Shown one piece after another: positions 31,651 to 42,723 of a stretch of 64,000 nucleotides of DNA (positions are counted from its first letter, which is position 1; each line of letters begins with the position of its first letter). The DNA is from JBNJEA01 sp051745395. GTDB lineage: Bacteria > Desulfobacterota > Desulfobacteria > Desulfobacterales > Desulfosalsimonadaceae. The position numbers and the translations under genes were made by a program. The notes below the pieces were generated by a model. It made no database searches and was not told the origin of the DNA. It saw only the letters and a list, made by a program, of their open reading frames with translations. The stretch spans positions 1 through 64,000 of the forward strand of contig JBNJEA010000001.1 in assembly GCA_051745395.1 (NCBI GenBank), written 5' to 3'.

Positions 31651-34112
31651 TGGACGCACAACATATATACGATGAAAACAGTATTAATGTCTTAAAGGGA
31701 CTCGAGGCCGTTCGTCGCCGGCCTTCCATGTATATCGGAAACGTGGATTTCGAGGGGCTTCATCATTTAATCTATGAAATCGTGGACAACAGCATCGATG
31801 AAGCCATGGCCGGTTTTTGCGACACCATCCATGTCACCGTCCACACCGATAAAAGTGTCAGTATCACCGACAACGGCCGGGGGATTCCGGTGGGCATCCA
31901 CGAGGAGGAACAGATCCCGGCCCTGGAAGTGGTGCTGACCAAGCTTCATGCCGGCGGCAAATTTGATCACGATTCCTACAAGGTATCGGGCGGTCTGCAC
32001 GGTGTGGGCATATCGGTGGTCAATGCCTTATCGAGTCAGCTCGAAGTCGAGGTCTACAAGGAAGGCAAAATTTATTACCAGTCATTTGCCTTCGGCGATA
32101 AGACCAGCGAACTTGAGGTGATCGGACAGACGGAAAAGCAGGGCACCCTGATCCGGTTTAAGCCCGATACCGGTATCATGACAACAGATGAGTTCGATTA
32201 TAAAACGTTAAACCGGCGGCTGCGGGAACTGGCCTTTTTAAACAAGGGCCTGACGATTATCGTCGAAGATGAACGCACCGATGAAAAGGAAACGTTTTGC
32301 TATGAAGGCGGTCTGGTGGAATTTGTGCAGTATTTAAACCGCCGCCATACACCGCTGCACGATCCGATCATAATCGAAGGCGAAAAAAACGACATCCAGG
32401 TCGAAGTCGCCATCCAGTACAACGATACCTTCAATGAAAAGCTGTTTTCTTTTGCCAATAACATCAACACGGCAGAAGGCGGCTTTCACCTGATCGGCTT
32501 TAAAACCGGCCTGACCCGGACGTTGAATCAGTATGCGCTCAGTTCCGATCAGTTGAAAAAAATGAAGTCCAAGATTACCGGCGATGACGTGCGTGAAGGC
32601 TTGACCGCCATTATCAGCATCCGCATCATGTCGCCGCAGTTCGAGGGCCAGACCAAGACCAAACTCGGCAATTCCGAAGTAAAAGGCGTGGTCGAATCGC
32701 TGATCAATGAAAAACTATCCATGTTTTTGGAGGAAAACCCGGGTATCGGCAAAAAGGTAATCGGCAAGGCCGTGGATGCGGCCCGGGCCCGGGATGCGGC
32801 CAAGCGCGCCCGGGATTTGGCGCGCAGCAAAGGCAGCATGGTCGATTCAACCCTGCCCGGCAAACTGGCCGACTGTCAGTACACCGATCCCGCAGCTCGG
32901 GAAATCTTTATTGTGGAGGGCGATTCCGCAGGCGGCTCGGCCAAACAGGGCCGCGACAGAAAGTCCCAGGCCATATTGCCGTTGAAGGGCAAGATCTTAA
33001 ACGTGGAAAAGGCCCGGTTTGACAAGCTGATGCGAAGCGAGGAAATAAAGAACATGATCACCGCGCTGGGCACCGGTATCGGCAGCGAGGAATACGATAT
33101 TGAAAAGATCAAGTATCACAAAATCATTATCATGACCGACGCCGATGTGGATGGATCGCACATCCGGACCCTGCTGCTGACGTTTTTTTACCGGCAGATG
33201 CCCGAGGTCATCGAAAAAGGATATCTCTACATCGCCCAGCCGCCGTTGTTTAAACTCGCCCGCGGCAAATCCGTGTCGTATTTGAAAGACGAAAAACAAT
33301 ACATTGAGCGGATCTTGCAGCGGGCCTGTGATGAAAAATATATCAAAGCCGAGCAGGATGCAGCCGAAGATGCCGTCTTAACGGGGCGGGAGTTTTATTT
33401 GTTTGTCACCGACATGGCCGAATATCTGACCGTACTGCGGCGGCTGGAACGCCACGGCATATACGGGGACTTAATCGAATTAATGATCAAGCAGGGCGTG
33501 GAAGAAAAAAGTTTTCTTCAGGATTACGACAAAATGGCGGCGTTGAAAAACCGGCTGGAAGAAAACGGTTATGTTTCCCGGGAACCGGCCTGGAACCCGG
33601 AACGAAATGTCTATGAACTCATGGTGTACCCGGTGCAGTCCGATGAGGTGGAGCAGATGTTTAAAGACATTTCCGAAAAACAGCAGATTATGGTCAAAGT
33701 CGGGCGGGGGTTGGTCCATTCCAAGGATTACCAAAGCGCCCTGGTTCTATATAAGGGCATTGCCGCCTATGATGCCGACCGGTTTACCGTCTATCCGGTG
33801 CAAAAGGATGAAAAGGCGGCTGAAAGAGGCGAACCGGTGGTGGTGGAAAACAAAGAGGCATTAACTGCCTATTTGATGGAAGAAGGCAAAAAAGGATTGT
33901 CCATCCAGCGTTACAAAGGTCTGGGGGAAATGAATCCCGATCAGCTATGGGAAACCACCATGAATCCGGAAAGCCGGAATCTGCTTCAGGTAAAAGTGGA
34001 AAATATAGTGGAAACAGACGATATCTTTGCGATCCTCATGGGCGATGAGGTAGAACCCCGCCGCAATTTTATCCAGGGCAATGCCCTGGAAGTTAGCATG
34101 TTAGATATATAG
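31650..34112 (+). CDS. gyrB: DNA gyrase subunit B
   Basis: The 820-residue type II topoisomerase subunit has the GHKL ATPase motifs (EIVDNSIDEAMAG, about residues 40-52; TDNGRGIPVG; GGLHGVGISVVNAL). The TOPRIM domain has EGDSAGGSAKQGRDRKSQ (about 430) and DADVDGSHIRTLL, and the C-terminus has YKGLGEMNPDQLWETTM. Length and the ~170-residue insert are as in proteobacterial GyrB (E. coli 804). It supplies the ATPase and cleavage functions with GyrA (not here) to introduce negative supercoils. Confidence 0.97.
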   Translation: MDAQHIYDENSINVLKGLEAVRRRPSMYIGNVDFEGLHHLIYEIVDNSIDEAMAGFCDTIHVTVHTDKSVSITDNGRGIPVGIHEEEQIPALEVVLTKLHAGGKFDHDSYKVSGGLHGVGISVVNALSSQLEVEVYKEGKIYYQSFAFGDKTSELEVIGQTEKQGTLIRFKPDTGIMTTDEFDYKTLNRRLRELAFLNKGLTIIVEDERTDEKETFCYEGGLVEFVQYLNRRHTPLHDPIIIEGEKNDIQVEVAIQYNDTFNEKLFSFANNINTAEGGFHLIGFKTGLTRTLNQYALSSDQLKKMKSKITGDDVREGLTAIISIRIMSPQFEGQTKTKLGNSEVKGVVESLINEKLSMFLEENPGIGKKVIGKAVDAARARDAAKRARDLARSKGSMVDSTLPGKLADCQYTDPAAREIFIVEGDSAGGSAKQGRDRKSQAILPLKGKILNVEKARFDKLMRSEEIKNMITALGTGIGSEEYDIEKIKYHKIIIMTDADVDGSHIRTLLLTFFYRQMPEVIEKGYLYIAQPPLFKLARGKSVSYLKDEKQYIERILQRACDEKYIKAEQDAAEDAVLTGREFYLFVTDMAEYLTVLRRLERHGIYGDLIELMIKQGVEEKSFLQDYDKMAALKNRLEENGYVSREPAWNPERNVYELMVYPVQSDEVEQMFKDISEKQQIMVKVGRGLVHSKDYQSALVLYKGIAAYDADRFTVYPVQKDEKAAERGEPVVVENKEALTAYLMEEGKKGLSIQRYKGLGEMNPDQLWETTMNPESRNLLQVKVENIVETDDIFAILMGDEVEPRRNFIQGNALEVSMLDI

Positions 34113-34169
34113 GACTGATCTTGTAAAGTAACACCTGCAAAGCCTGCCTTATAAAACCGTTTCCATTCA

Positions 34170-34206
34170 GTGGCCGGGCGAAAACAAGGAATTTTCGTCC
34201 GGCCAC
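34170..34206 (+). terminator. 15-bp hairpin after gyrB (likely terminator)
   Basis: The arms 34170-34184 and 34192-34206 pair over 15 bp with one G-T mismatch, around a 7-base loop, 57 bases after gyrB. Only a weak T-rich stretch follows, so efficiency is uncertain. It argues that the histidine kinase starts downstream of it. Confidence 0.6.
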
Positions 34207-34322
34207 CATTTCTCCTTAATTTGGCTTTATTTGATCCACGGTCAAACAGCGTTATATTTAAAATTGCAATGCCGCGGTTTTACACAAACGGAAAGAAAAC
34301 AGACGGGTTTGCGATTTTATCC

Positions 34323-36227
34323 ATGATTGACTTTTTGATTCGACTATTAAAAAAACAATATCGGACCGTCGAATCCCAAAACACCGGGCAGCAGGATGTG
34401 GAAGCGCGGTTGAACGAAATAGAGATGTTTGTCGAACAAAATCTCGACAGCATGGACAGCCATATCTGTGTGCTGGATTGCAACGCCGATATTGTTTTCG
34501 TAAACGAGGCCTGGCGGCGATATGCCGATGAAAATCGTATGGGGTGGCCGGATTACGGGGCGGGTCGAAATTATCTGGCCGTATGCGATGCAGCCGAAGG
34601 GCCCGGCAGCGAAGGGGCAGATAAAGTGGCCCGCCGGCTTCGGGATCTGATTGCTGGCGGCACCAACCGGTTTCATCATCAATATTTTTGTCCCGGCAGC
34701 GACCGGGAAAATTGGTTTTTGCTTCGCGCCACCCGCATTTCCACCCACGATCGCATCCGCATCATCATGGCCCACGAAGATATCACCGACCAGATTGCCG
34801 CCCAAACGGCCCAGCGGAAAACCGAAGAACGCCTTCGGACCATGACGCAAAATGTTCCCGGCGTGGTCTACCGGTGCAAGATGGATTCTTTTTGGACCAT
34901 GTTTTTTATCAGCGACGCCATTTCCGATTTGACCGGTTATAAGGCCTCGGATTTTATTCACAATGAAAAACGCAGTTATGCGGATGTCATTGATCCCCAG
35001 GATCGCCGAATGGTCGAAGATCAGGTATCGCAGGCCGTTTCGGAAAACCGGCCTTTTGCCATTGAATACCGGATCATTCATGCAGACGGAAGCCCCCGCT
35101 GGGTGTATGAAAAAGGCATAGCGGCCGCAGGGGAGCAGTCCGATAACGGCCAGCAGATGTTAGACGGGGTCATGATCGATATTTCGCCCCGCAAACGGAT
35201 GGAAAAGGAGTTGCGGCATGCCAAGGAAGCCGCCGATGCGGCCAACAAGGCCAAAAGCACCTTTCTGGCCAATATGAGTCATGAAATTCGAACCCCCATG
35301 AATGCCATCCTTGGCTATTGCCAGTTGTTAAAACGCGACCCGGCGCTTACTGCCATCCAGGCCCGATATCTCGATACCATCAATAGCAGCGGCCAGCACC
35401 TGCTGGAACTGATCAACGATATTCTGGAAATGTCGAAAATCGAAGCCGGCCGGGTGACCGTGAAACCGGAAATTTTTGAGCTGCCGGCCTTGATTGCCGA
35501 TTTGGAAAACATGTTCCGGGTCCGCACGGAAGAAAAGAATTTGACCATCCGGATTCAAAGCGACAGCCTGGTGCCGAAGTACGTGCGGGCCGATCAGAAC
35601 AAAATCCGCCAGATTCTCATCAACATGTTAGACAATGCGGTCAAGTTCACGGAAACCGGCGAAATTGTGATGCGGATATCGGGCGGTGCCATAAATGAGA
35701 AATACTGGCGCATTGTTATTGAAATCGAAGACAGCGGCATCGGCATTTCAGATGAAGAGCAGGAAAAAATTTTTGAATACTTTACCCAGACCGACAGCGG
35801 CCGGAATCAATTACAGGGAACAGGCCTGGGAATGCCTTTGAGCCGCAAATATGCCCGCATGATGGGCGGTGAAATAACAGCCAGCAGCCGGTTTGGGCGG
35901 GGCAGCCGGTTTGATTTCAAATTGGATGTCGAAGTCGCCCAAACCGGGGAAATAGCCGGCCGGAATCAATATCGTTCCATTCAACCCACCGCTGGTAACC
36001 CGTCCGGCCAATATAAAAAAACCAATACCGCCGCGATTTCAAAAATCTCCGAAGACCGCCGGCAAAAAATTCGGTCGGCGGTCCTGGATGGGGATATATC
36101 CGGCATTCTGGCCGAAATCGAGACGGTTTCGCGTTTCGATACCGATTTGGCCGCGCATTTGCGCCAACTGGCCGAAGCCTATGAATATGACAATATTTTA
36201 AAAACTCTCGCTTTGGAGGAATCATGA
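34323..36227 (+). CDS. PAS-domain sensor histidine kinase (soluble)
   Basis: The ~634-residue protein has no clear transmembrane segment. A PAS domain near residues 45-150 (CVLDCNADIVFVNEAWRRYA) is followed by a PAS/PAC unit about 165-290 (PGVVYRCKMDSFWTMFFISD). The kinase core has His-320 in NMSHEIRTPMNAILGYCQLL, the N box NMLDNAVKFTE, G1 DSGIGISDEEQEKIFEYF and G2 GTGLGMPLSRKYARMMGGEI. About 90 C-terminal residues are unassigned. The start is uncertain: ATG at 34323 follows the gyrB terminator, with earlier in-frame starts at 34170 and 34269, none with a good ribosome-binding site. It overlaps the response-regulator gene by 4 bases. Confidence 0.88.
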   Translation: MIDFLIRLLKKQYRTVESQNTGQQDVEARLNEIEMFVEQNLDSMDSHICVLDCNADIVFVNEAWRRYADENRMGWPDYGAGRNYLAVCDAAEGPGSEGADKVARRLRDLIAGGTNRFHHQYFCPGSDRENWFLLRATRISTHDRIRIIMAHEDITDQIAAQTAQRKTEERLRTMTQNVPGVVYRCKMDSFWTMFFISDAISDLTGYKASDFIHNEKRSYADVIDPQDRRMVEDQVSQAVSENRPFAIEYRIIHADGSPRWVYEKGIAAAGEQSDNGQQMLDGVMIDISPRKRMEKELRHAKEAADAANKAKSTFLANMSHEIRTPMNAILGYCQLLKRDPALTAIQARYLDTINSSGQHLLELINDILEMSKIEAGRVTVKPEIFELPALIADLENMFRVRTEEKNLTIRIQSDSLVPKYVRADQNKIRQILINMLDNAVKFTETGEIVMRISGGAINEKYWRIVIEIEDSGIGISDEEQEKIFEYFTQTDSGRNQLQGTGLGMPLSRKYARMMGGEITASSRFGRGSRFDFKLDVEVAQTGEIAGRNQYRSIQPTAGNPSGQYKKTNTAAISKISEDRRQKIRSAVLDGDISGILAEIETVSRFDTDLAAHLRQLAEAYEYDNILKTLALEES

Positions 36228-37345
36228 ACCAGGTAACACAACAAGAACCGACATCCACGATCATGGTGGTCGATGATACACCGGCCAACCTGAGAATGCT
36301 CGACGAAATGCTCCGGGACCTGGGCTATCGCGTGGTTGCATTTCCCAAGGGGGAGCTGGCCGTCAAGGCGGCCCACAGAAACCCGCCCGATTTGATCCTG
36401 CTCGATATCCGGATGCCGGACATGGACGGCTATGCCGTCTGTCGCCACATCAAGGCCGACGACCGGCTCCACGACATTCCCGTCATTTTCATCAGTGCCT
36501 TGCGGGAAACCATGGACATGGTCAAGGCCTTTCAGGTCGGCGGCGTCGATTACGTCACCAAGCCGTTTCGCTTTGAAGAAGTCCATGCCCGGGTGGAAAC
36601 GCATTTGAAAATCCGGCGGATGCAGAAGGAACTCGAACGCCACAATCTCAACCTCCAGGAGCTTGTCGAAGAACAGGTCCGGGAAATATCCGATGCCCAG
36701 ATGGCCATGATATTTGCGTTGGCCAAACTGGCCGAATCCAGGGATGACGATACAGGCAAACACATAGAACGCGTGCAGTCCTACTGCCGGCTTCTTGCCG
36801 AGGCCCTTATTGAAAATACGCATTATAAGCCCGGCCTTGACCATCGGTTTGTCAAAAATATTTTTTATGCCAGTCCACTGCATGATATCGGCAAGGTGGG
36901 CATATCCGACAATATATTGCTAAAACCCGGAAAATTGACAACCGAGGAATATGAAATCATGAAAACCCATACCCTCATCGGGGCCCGGACCCTGGAGGCC
37001 GTAAGGGAAAAATATCCCCAGAACGATTTTATTAACATGGGCATTGAAATCGCGCGGTGGCACAATGAAAAGTGGGACGGGTCCGGGTATCCGGACGGGC
37101 TATCCGGGGAAAAAATACCCCTATCGGCCCGGATCATGACCGTCGCTGATGTCTATGACGCCCTTCGCTCCAAGCGGTGCTACAAACCCGCCTATAGCCA
37201 TGAAAAAGCCACTGAAATTTTAAAAAACGATGCCGGCTCTCACTTTGATCCCCTGCTCGTGGAAATCTACATGTCTTTGGAAGACCGGTTTGAACAAATC
37301 CAGCAAACCATGTATGGGCAGCGGGAATCGGAAATGACTTGTTGA
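36224..37345 (+). CDS. Response regulator with HD-GYP domain (predicted c-di-GMP phosphodiesterase)
   Basis: The 373-residue protein joins a receiver domain (residues about 12-125; phosphoacceptor Asp-61 in LILLDIRMPD, acidic pocket VVDD) and an HD-GYP domain (about 160-360). The HD pair is in ASPLHDIGKVGI, and the GYP signature is intact in HNEKWDGSGYPDGLSG. A coiled linker lies between them (about 130-160). HD-GYP enzymes hydrolyse cyclic di-GMP. The 4-base overlap with the histidine kinase gene strongly suggests a two-component pair that lowers c-di-GMP on signal. Confidence 0.93.
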   Translation: MNQVTQQEPTSTIMVVDDTPANLRMLDEMLRDLGYRVVAFPKGELAVKAAHRNPPDLILLDIRMPDMDGYAVCRHIKADDRLHDIPVIFISALRETMDMVKAFQVGGVDYVTKPFRFEEVHARVETHLKIRRMQKELERHNLNLQELVEEQVREISDAQMAMIFALAKLAESRDDDTGKHIERVQSYCRLLAEALIENTHYKPGLDHRFVKNIFYASPLHDIGKVGISDNILLKPGKLTTEEYEIMKTHTLIGARTLEAVREKYPQNDFINMGIEIARWHNEKWDGSGYPDGLSGEKIPLSARIMTVADVYDALRSKRCYKPAYSHEKATEILKNDAGSHFDPLLVEIYMSLEDRFEQIQQTMYGQRESEMTC

Positions 37346-37364
37346 AACGTCCTTTCCTTTTTCA

Positions 37365-38753
37365 TCAAAATTCAATACTGCCCGGTGTCCGGGGAAAGGC
37401 AATCACATCCCGGATGTTGGAAATGCCGGTGACCAGCATAATAAACCGCTCGAACCCGAGCCCGTAGCCGCTGTGCGGGACTGAACCGTAGCGGCGTGAA
37501 TCCAGATACCACCAGTATTGCGCCGGATCGATGCCGGTTTCATGCATGCGCGCTTCGAGAACCTCGAGGCGCTCTTCGCGCTGGCTGCCGCCGATGATTT
37601 CGCCGATGCCGGGCACGATCACATCCATGGCGCCGACGGTTTTTCCGTCGTCATTGACCCGCATGTAAAAGGGTTTGATGGCACGGGGGTAGTCATGGAC
37701 AATTACCGGCTGTTTGAAATAAGACTCCGCCAGAAACCGCTCGTGTTCGGTCTGTAAGTCATCGCCGAAATCAATTTTGTATTCGAATTTCTGACCGCTT
37801 TGCTTTAAAATGGCCACGGCCTGTTCATAGGGCAGCCGGATAAAATAGTTGGCGGCGATGTTTTCCAGGGCCGCGGGCAGGGTTTTGTCCACAAACCGGG
37901 AAAACAGGGCCAGGTCTTCGGCACAATGGGTGTGTAAATGCGAAACCAGATGATGGACCAGGGCTTCGGCATTGTCCATGTTTTCCGCCAGGTCGCAGAA
38001 GGCCATTTCCGGCTCCACCATCCAGAACTCCGCGGCATGCCGGCTGGTATTGGAGTTTTCCGCCCGGAAGGTGGGGCCGAAGGTATAGACATCGCCCAGG
38101 GCCAGGGCATACATTTCGGCGGCCAATTGCCCGGAAACGGTCAGATTGGCCCTTTGGCCGAAAAAATCGTTTTCATAGGGCGCCTGCGGGTCGGCGGCGG
38201 CCATATCCGGCGGCGCAAGCGCGGTGGCGGTAAAGAGCTCGCCGGCGCCTTCGCAGTCCGAGGCGGTCAGAATGGGGGTATGCACGTAGACAAAGCCCCG
38301 GTCGCGGAAGAACTGGTGGACGGCAAAGGCCATTTCGGAACGGATTCGGAAAGCCGCGCCGTACTTGTTGGTACGCGGGCGCAGATGCCCGATGGTGCGC
38401 AGAAATTCGTCGGAATGCCGTTTTTTCTGCAGCGGGTAGGTGACCGGGGCGATCTGGTAGATATAGACCCGGTCGGCGGCAATTTCCCAAGCCTGTCCTT
38501 TTCCGGGAGAAGGCCGCAGGGCGCCTGTCACGGCCACCGCTGATCCGGTGGTCAACTGCTTGATTTGCCCGTAATTCTCCAGATGGTCTTCTGCGACCAC
38601 CTGGATGCTGGTCAAACAGGAGCCGTCGTTTACCTCGATAAAACAAAAGGTTTTCGAATCCCGGCGCGTGCGCACCCACCCCTTTATCAGGACCTGGTCG
38701 GCCGGGGCCTCTGCGGCCAGCAGTTGTTTGATTTTCTCTCGTTTCATGGCCAT
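37365..38753 (-). CDS. asnS: Asparaginyl-tRNA synthetase
   Basis: The 462-residue class IIb synthetase has an N-terminal OB anticodon-binding domain (VLIKGWVRTRRDSKTFCFIE) and the catalytic core. Motif 2 is FRAENSNTSRHAAEFWMVEP and motif 3 is GYGLGFERFIMLVTGI. GYDPQ-type aspartate residues are replaced by asparagine-specific ones as expected for AsnRS. ATG at 38753 or 38747 is possible: the second is 9 bases from AAGGA and fits better. It lies alone, divergent from the dsr operon. Confidence 0.94.
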   Translation of the reverse strand: MAMKREKIKQLLAAEAPADQVLIKGWVRTRRDSKTFCFIEVNDGSCLTSIQVVAEDHLENYGQIKQLTTGSAVAVTGALRPSPGKGQAWEIAADRVYIYQIAPVTYPLQKKRHSDEFLRTIGHLRPRTNKYGAAFRIRSEMAFAVHQFFRDRGFVYVHTPILTASDCEGAGELFTATALAPPDMAAADPQAPYENDFFGQRANLTVSGQLAAEMYALALGDVYTFGPTFRAENSNTSRHAAEFWMVEPEMAFCDLAENMDNAEALVHHLVSHLHTHCAEDLALFSRFVDKTLPAALENIAANYFIRLPYEQAVAILKQSGQKFEYKIDFGDDLQTEHERFLAESYFKQPVIVHDYPRAIKPFYMRVNDDGKTVGAMDVIVPGIGEIIGGSQREERLEVLEARMHETGIDPAQYWWYLDSRRYGSVPHSGYGLGFERFIMLVTGISNIRDVIAFPRTPGSIEF

Positions 38754-38917
38754 GTGTCCTTCGTTTGGTGTTTGATGCTGCAGAGATTATAACCCACCCG
38801 AAGCGGGCAGACAAGCCCGCCGGCCGCAATAGCGGAGGGCGAAAACCAAGGGGCCGGTCTGTTGCTGCTCATGTAATCATCGATCGGCGTGAAGTCAAAT
38901 GTTTTTGCGCAATTTGC

Positions 38918-38946
38918 TTGACAAGGCATCGGGTTTTGCATATAGT
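38918..38946 (+). promoter_or_regulatory. Sigma-70 promoter of the dsr operon
   Basis: A perfect TTGACA (38918-38923), 17-base spacer and TATAGT (38941-38946) lie about 115 bases before the RsbRD-like gene. This is one of the best promoter matches in the window, fitting high constitutive expression of sulfite reduction genes. A 6-bp hairpin (CGAATG/CATTCG) lies in the leader. Confidence 0.8.
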
Positions 38947-39062
38947 CGATGCCTTTGAAAATCGAATGGAACATTCGTTTGTTCGTCTTTCGTATAATCA
39001 AGATATTTCTGTAAAGCCGGCGGCCGGTGAGATCAACGGCAATTTCGGCTGAAGTGTAAAAC

Positions 39063-39599
39063 ATGGCATCCCGACAGATATTTGAAGAAAACAGAAAAAA
39101 ATGGGTCGATAAGTGGCTCGATGTGGTGATTGATACATATCCCCAGGAATCGGGCTATTTTTTTAAAGAAACCGGCGACCCCTTTGCCAACCCGGTTGGC
39201 GCCACCTTAAAGCGCGGTATAAACGAATTATACGACGTTTTGGTGGCGTCCAAATTCGACCGGGATGCCGCCCGGCAGGCCCTGGATCCCATGATTCGTC
39301 TTCGGGCGGTCCAGGAGTTTAGCCCGGCCGGCGCGATCGGGTTTCTTTTTGAGCTCAAGCGCATCCTGGCCAGTGACCTGGAAAAGTCCCGGGCCCGTGA
39401 AAAGGACATCGCAGAAAAAATGGCCGTCATTGACAGCCGGATTGACGAAACATCGCTGATGGCCTTTGACCTGTACATGGACTGCAAAAAGAAGGTATAT
39501 GAGCTCAGGGCCAATCAGGCACGTGACAGTGTCAGGCAATTGCTGCTCAAAAAGGGTTTGGTCAGTGAGCTGCCGGAGACGGATCCGGAGCTCGGATAA
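39063..39599 (+). CDS. RsbT co-antagonist RsbRD N-terminal-domain-like protein
   Basis: The 178-residue soluble protein starts with IFEENRKKWVDKWLDVVIDT and resembles the RsbRD N-terminal (non-haem globin-like, all-helical) domain that senses stress in the sigma-B stressosome; the STAS domain is missing. It lies 97 bases upstream of dsrM with no terminator between and shares the strong dsr promoter. A protein like this is a common upstream partner of dsrMKJOP in sulfate reducers. A sensory or structural role in the Dsr complex is inference. No membrane segment or metal motif is visible. Confidence 0.8.
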   Translation: MASRQIFEENRKKWVDKWLDVVIDTYPQESGYFFKETGDPFANPVGATLKRGINELYDVLVASKFDRDAARQALDPMIRLRAVQEFSPAGAIGFLFELKRILASDLEKSRAREKDIAEKMAVIDSRIDETSLMAFDLYMDCKKKVYELRANQARDSVRQLLLKKGLVSELPETDPELG

Positions 39600-39695
39600 T
39601 TAGGATAACAATGGTTTTAACCGGCAGACCGGCCGCGATCGGATAAGGAAAACCCTTTATTCGGCCACAGGGCCGGCAAAGTGAGGTGGTGGTCA

Positions 39696-40706
39696 ATGAA
39701 TGCAGCATACTTGTATTCCCTCATTGCAGTCGTCGTTTTGGGATTAATTGCTTTTGCGGGGGTTGAAGCGGCGGGATTGGACGGGTTGTTTGGAATATTG
39801 ATTCCCTATCTCGCCCTGGTCATTTTTATTGTGGGATTTGCCAACCGGATTATCGACTGGGCCAAGTCCCCGGTTCCGTTTCGTATTCCCACCACAAGCG
39901 GCCAGCAGAAATCGCTGGACTGGATCAAGCCCAACCGGATCGACAGCCCGTATACCAGGGGCGCTGTCGTGGTTCGGATGGCGCTGGAAATTTTGTTGTT
40001 CCGCTCGTTGTTTAAAAATACCCGCTCGGGATTTGCCAAAGCCGGCGATTCGGACAGGCTGACCTACAAGTGGGTGGTCTGGTTGTGGCTGTTTGCGATT
40101 TTGTTCCATTACTCCTTTTTCGTGGTGGTCATCCGGCATATCCGGTTTTTTGCCGAGCCCACGCCGTTTTTTGTCAGCGCACTGGAAAAAGTCGACGGCA
40201 TCCTCCAGATCGGGCTTCCCGGGCTGTTTATCTCGGGTGTCGCCCTGCTTGCCGGCGCCACCCTGCTGCTGTTCCGGCGGGTTTTTCTGCCCAAGGTGAA
40301 ATATATTTCCCGGGCAGCCGATTACTTTCCGCTGTTTCTCATTATCGGCATTGCGATTACCGGTATTATGATGCGGTATTTCACCAAGGTCGACGTGGTC
40401 AAGGTCAAGGAACTGACCATGGGCCTGGCGAGTTTCCAGCCCGCAATTCCCGAAGGCGGGCTCGGCGGCCTGTTCTACGTGCACCTGTTTTTTGTCGCCA
40501 TTCTCGTGGCCTACATTCCGTTTAGCAAGCTCATGCACATGGGCGGCGTCTTTATGAGCCCGACCCGGAATCTGCCCAACAACAGCCGGGCGGAGCGGCA
40601 TATTAATCCGTGGAATTATCCGGTCGCAACCCATACCTACGAAGAGTATGAAGACGATTTCAGGGAAAAAATGAAAGAGGCTGGCCTTCCAGTTGAAAAG
40701 GAGTAA
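39696..40706 (+). CDS. dsrM: DsrM, membrane cytochrome b subunit of the Dsr electron-transfer complex
   Basis: The ~336-residue protein has about six hydrophobic segments and several conserved histidines (LFHYSFFVVVIRHIRF; FYVHLFFVAI; SKLMHMGG). This is the pattern of NarI/HmcE-type di-haem cytochrome b subunits that exchange electrons with menaquinol. It is the first true dsr gene. I chose ATG at 39696, with GAGGTGG 6-12 bases before it; a GTG at 39681 is an alternative. The C-terminus (SPTRNLPNNSRAERHINPWN) is typical of DsrM in this clade. Confidence 0.94.
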   Translation: MNAAYLYSLIAVVVLGLIAFAGVEAAGLDGLFGILIPYLALVIFIVGFANRIIDWAKSPVPFRIPTTSGQQKSLDWIKPNRIDSPYTRGAVVVRMALEILLFRSLFKNTRSGFAKAGDSDRLTYKWVVWLWLFAILFHYSFFVVVIRHIRFFAEPTPFFVSALEKVDGILQIGLPGLFISGVALLAGATLLLFRRVFLPKVKYISRAADYFPLFLIIGIAITGIMMRYFTKVDVVKVKELTMGLASFQPAIPEGGLGGLFYVHLFFVAILVAYIPFSKLMHMGGVFMSPTRNLPNNSRAERHINPWNYPVATHTYEEYEDDFREKMKEAGLPVEKE

Positions 40707-40712
40707 GTAGTC

Positions 40713-42332
<1,620 letters not shown>

Positions 42333-42336
42333 GTCG

Positions 42337-42723
42337 ATGTATGATAAGGGCAAAGTGATCGCCGGTTTGGTCATATTTTTTGCGATCCTGACGTTTCCGT
42401 TCTGGTACAATCATGGTTCCGCCGACTCCGCCCCGGAGCCGGAGTTGACCAAAAAGGCGAAAAAGGCCGAAACCTGCATCGCCGAAACGGATTACATGCG
42501 GACCGAGCACATGCAGATACTGGATCAATGGCGGGATACGACGACGCGCGACGGCAAACGCGTCTATGTCAATGAAGACGGCGAAGAATACACGGCCAGT
42601 TTGTCGAATACCTGCATGGATTGTCATTCCAACAAGGAAGATTTTTGTGACGAATGCCACGATTATGCTTCTGTCTCGCCCTACTGCTGGGATTGTCATA
42701 CCTACCCGGAGGAGAAGGAATAA
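42337..42723 (+). CDS. dsrJ: DsrJ, periplasmic triheme cytochrome c
   Basis: The 128-residue protein has an N-terminal membrane anchor/signal (IAGLVIFFAILTFPFWY) and three c-type haem motifs: CMDCH (about residue 92), CDECH (104) and CWDCH (117). DsrJ is the periplasmic part of the Dsr complex and is unusual in using mixed haem ligands. The stop overlaps the dsrO ATG by one base. Haem attachment will require the CcsA system encoded at 13.7 kb. Confidence 0.95.
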   Translation: MYDKGKVIAGLVIFFAILTFPFWYNHGSADSAPEPELTKKAKKAETCIAETDYMRTEHMQILDQWRDTTTRDGKRVYVNEDGEEYTASLSNTCMDCHSNKEDFCDECHDYASVSPYCWDCHTYPEEKE

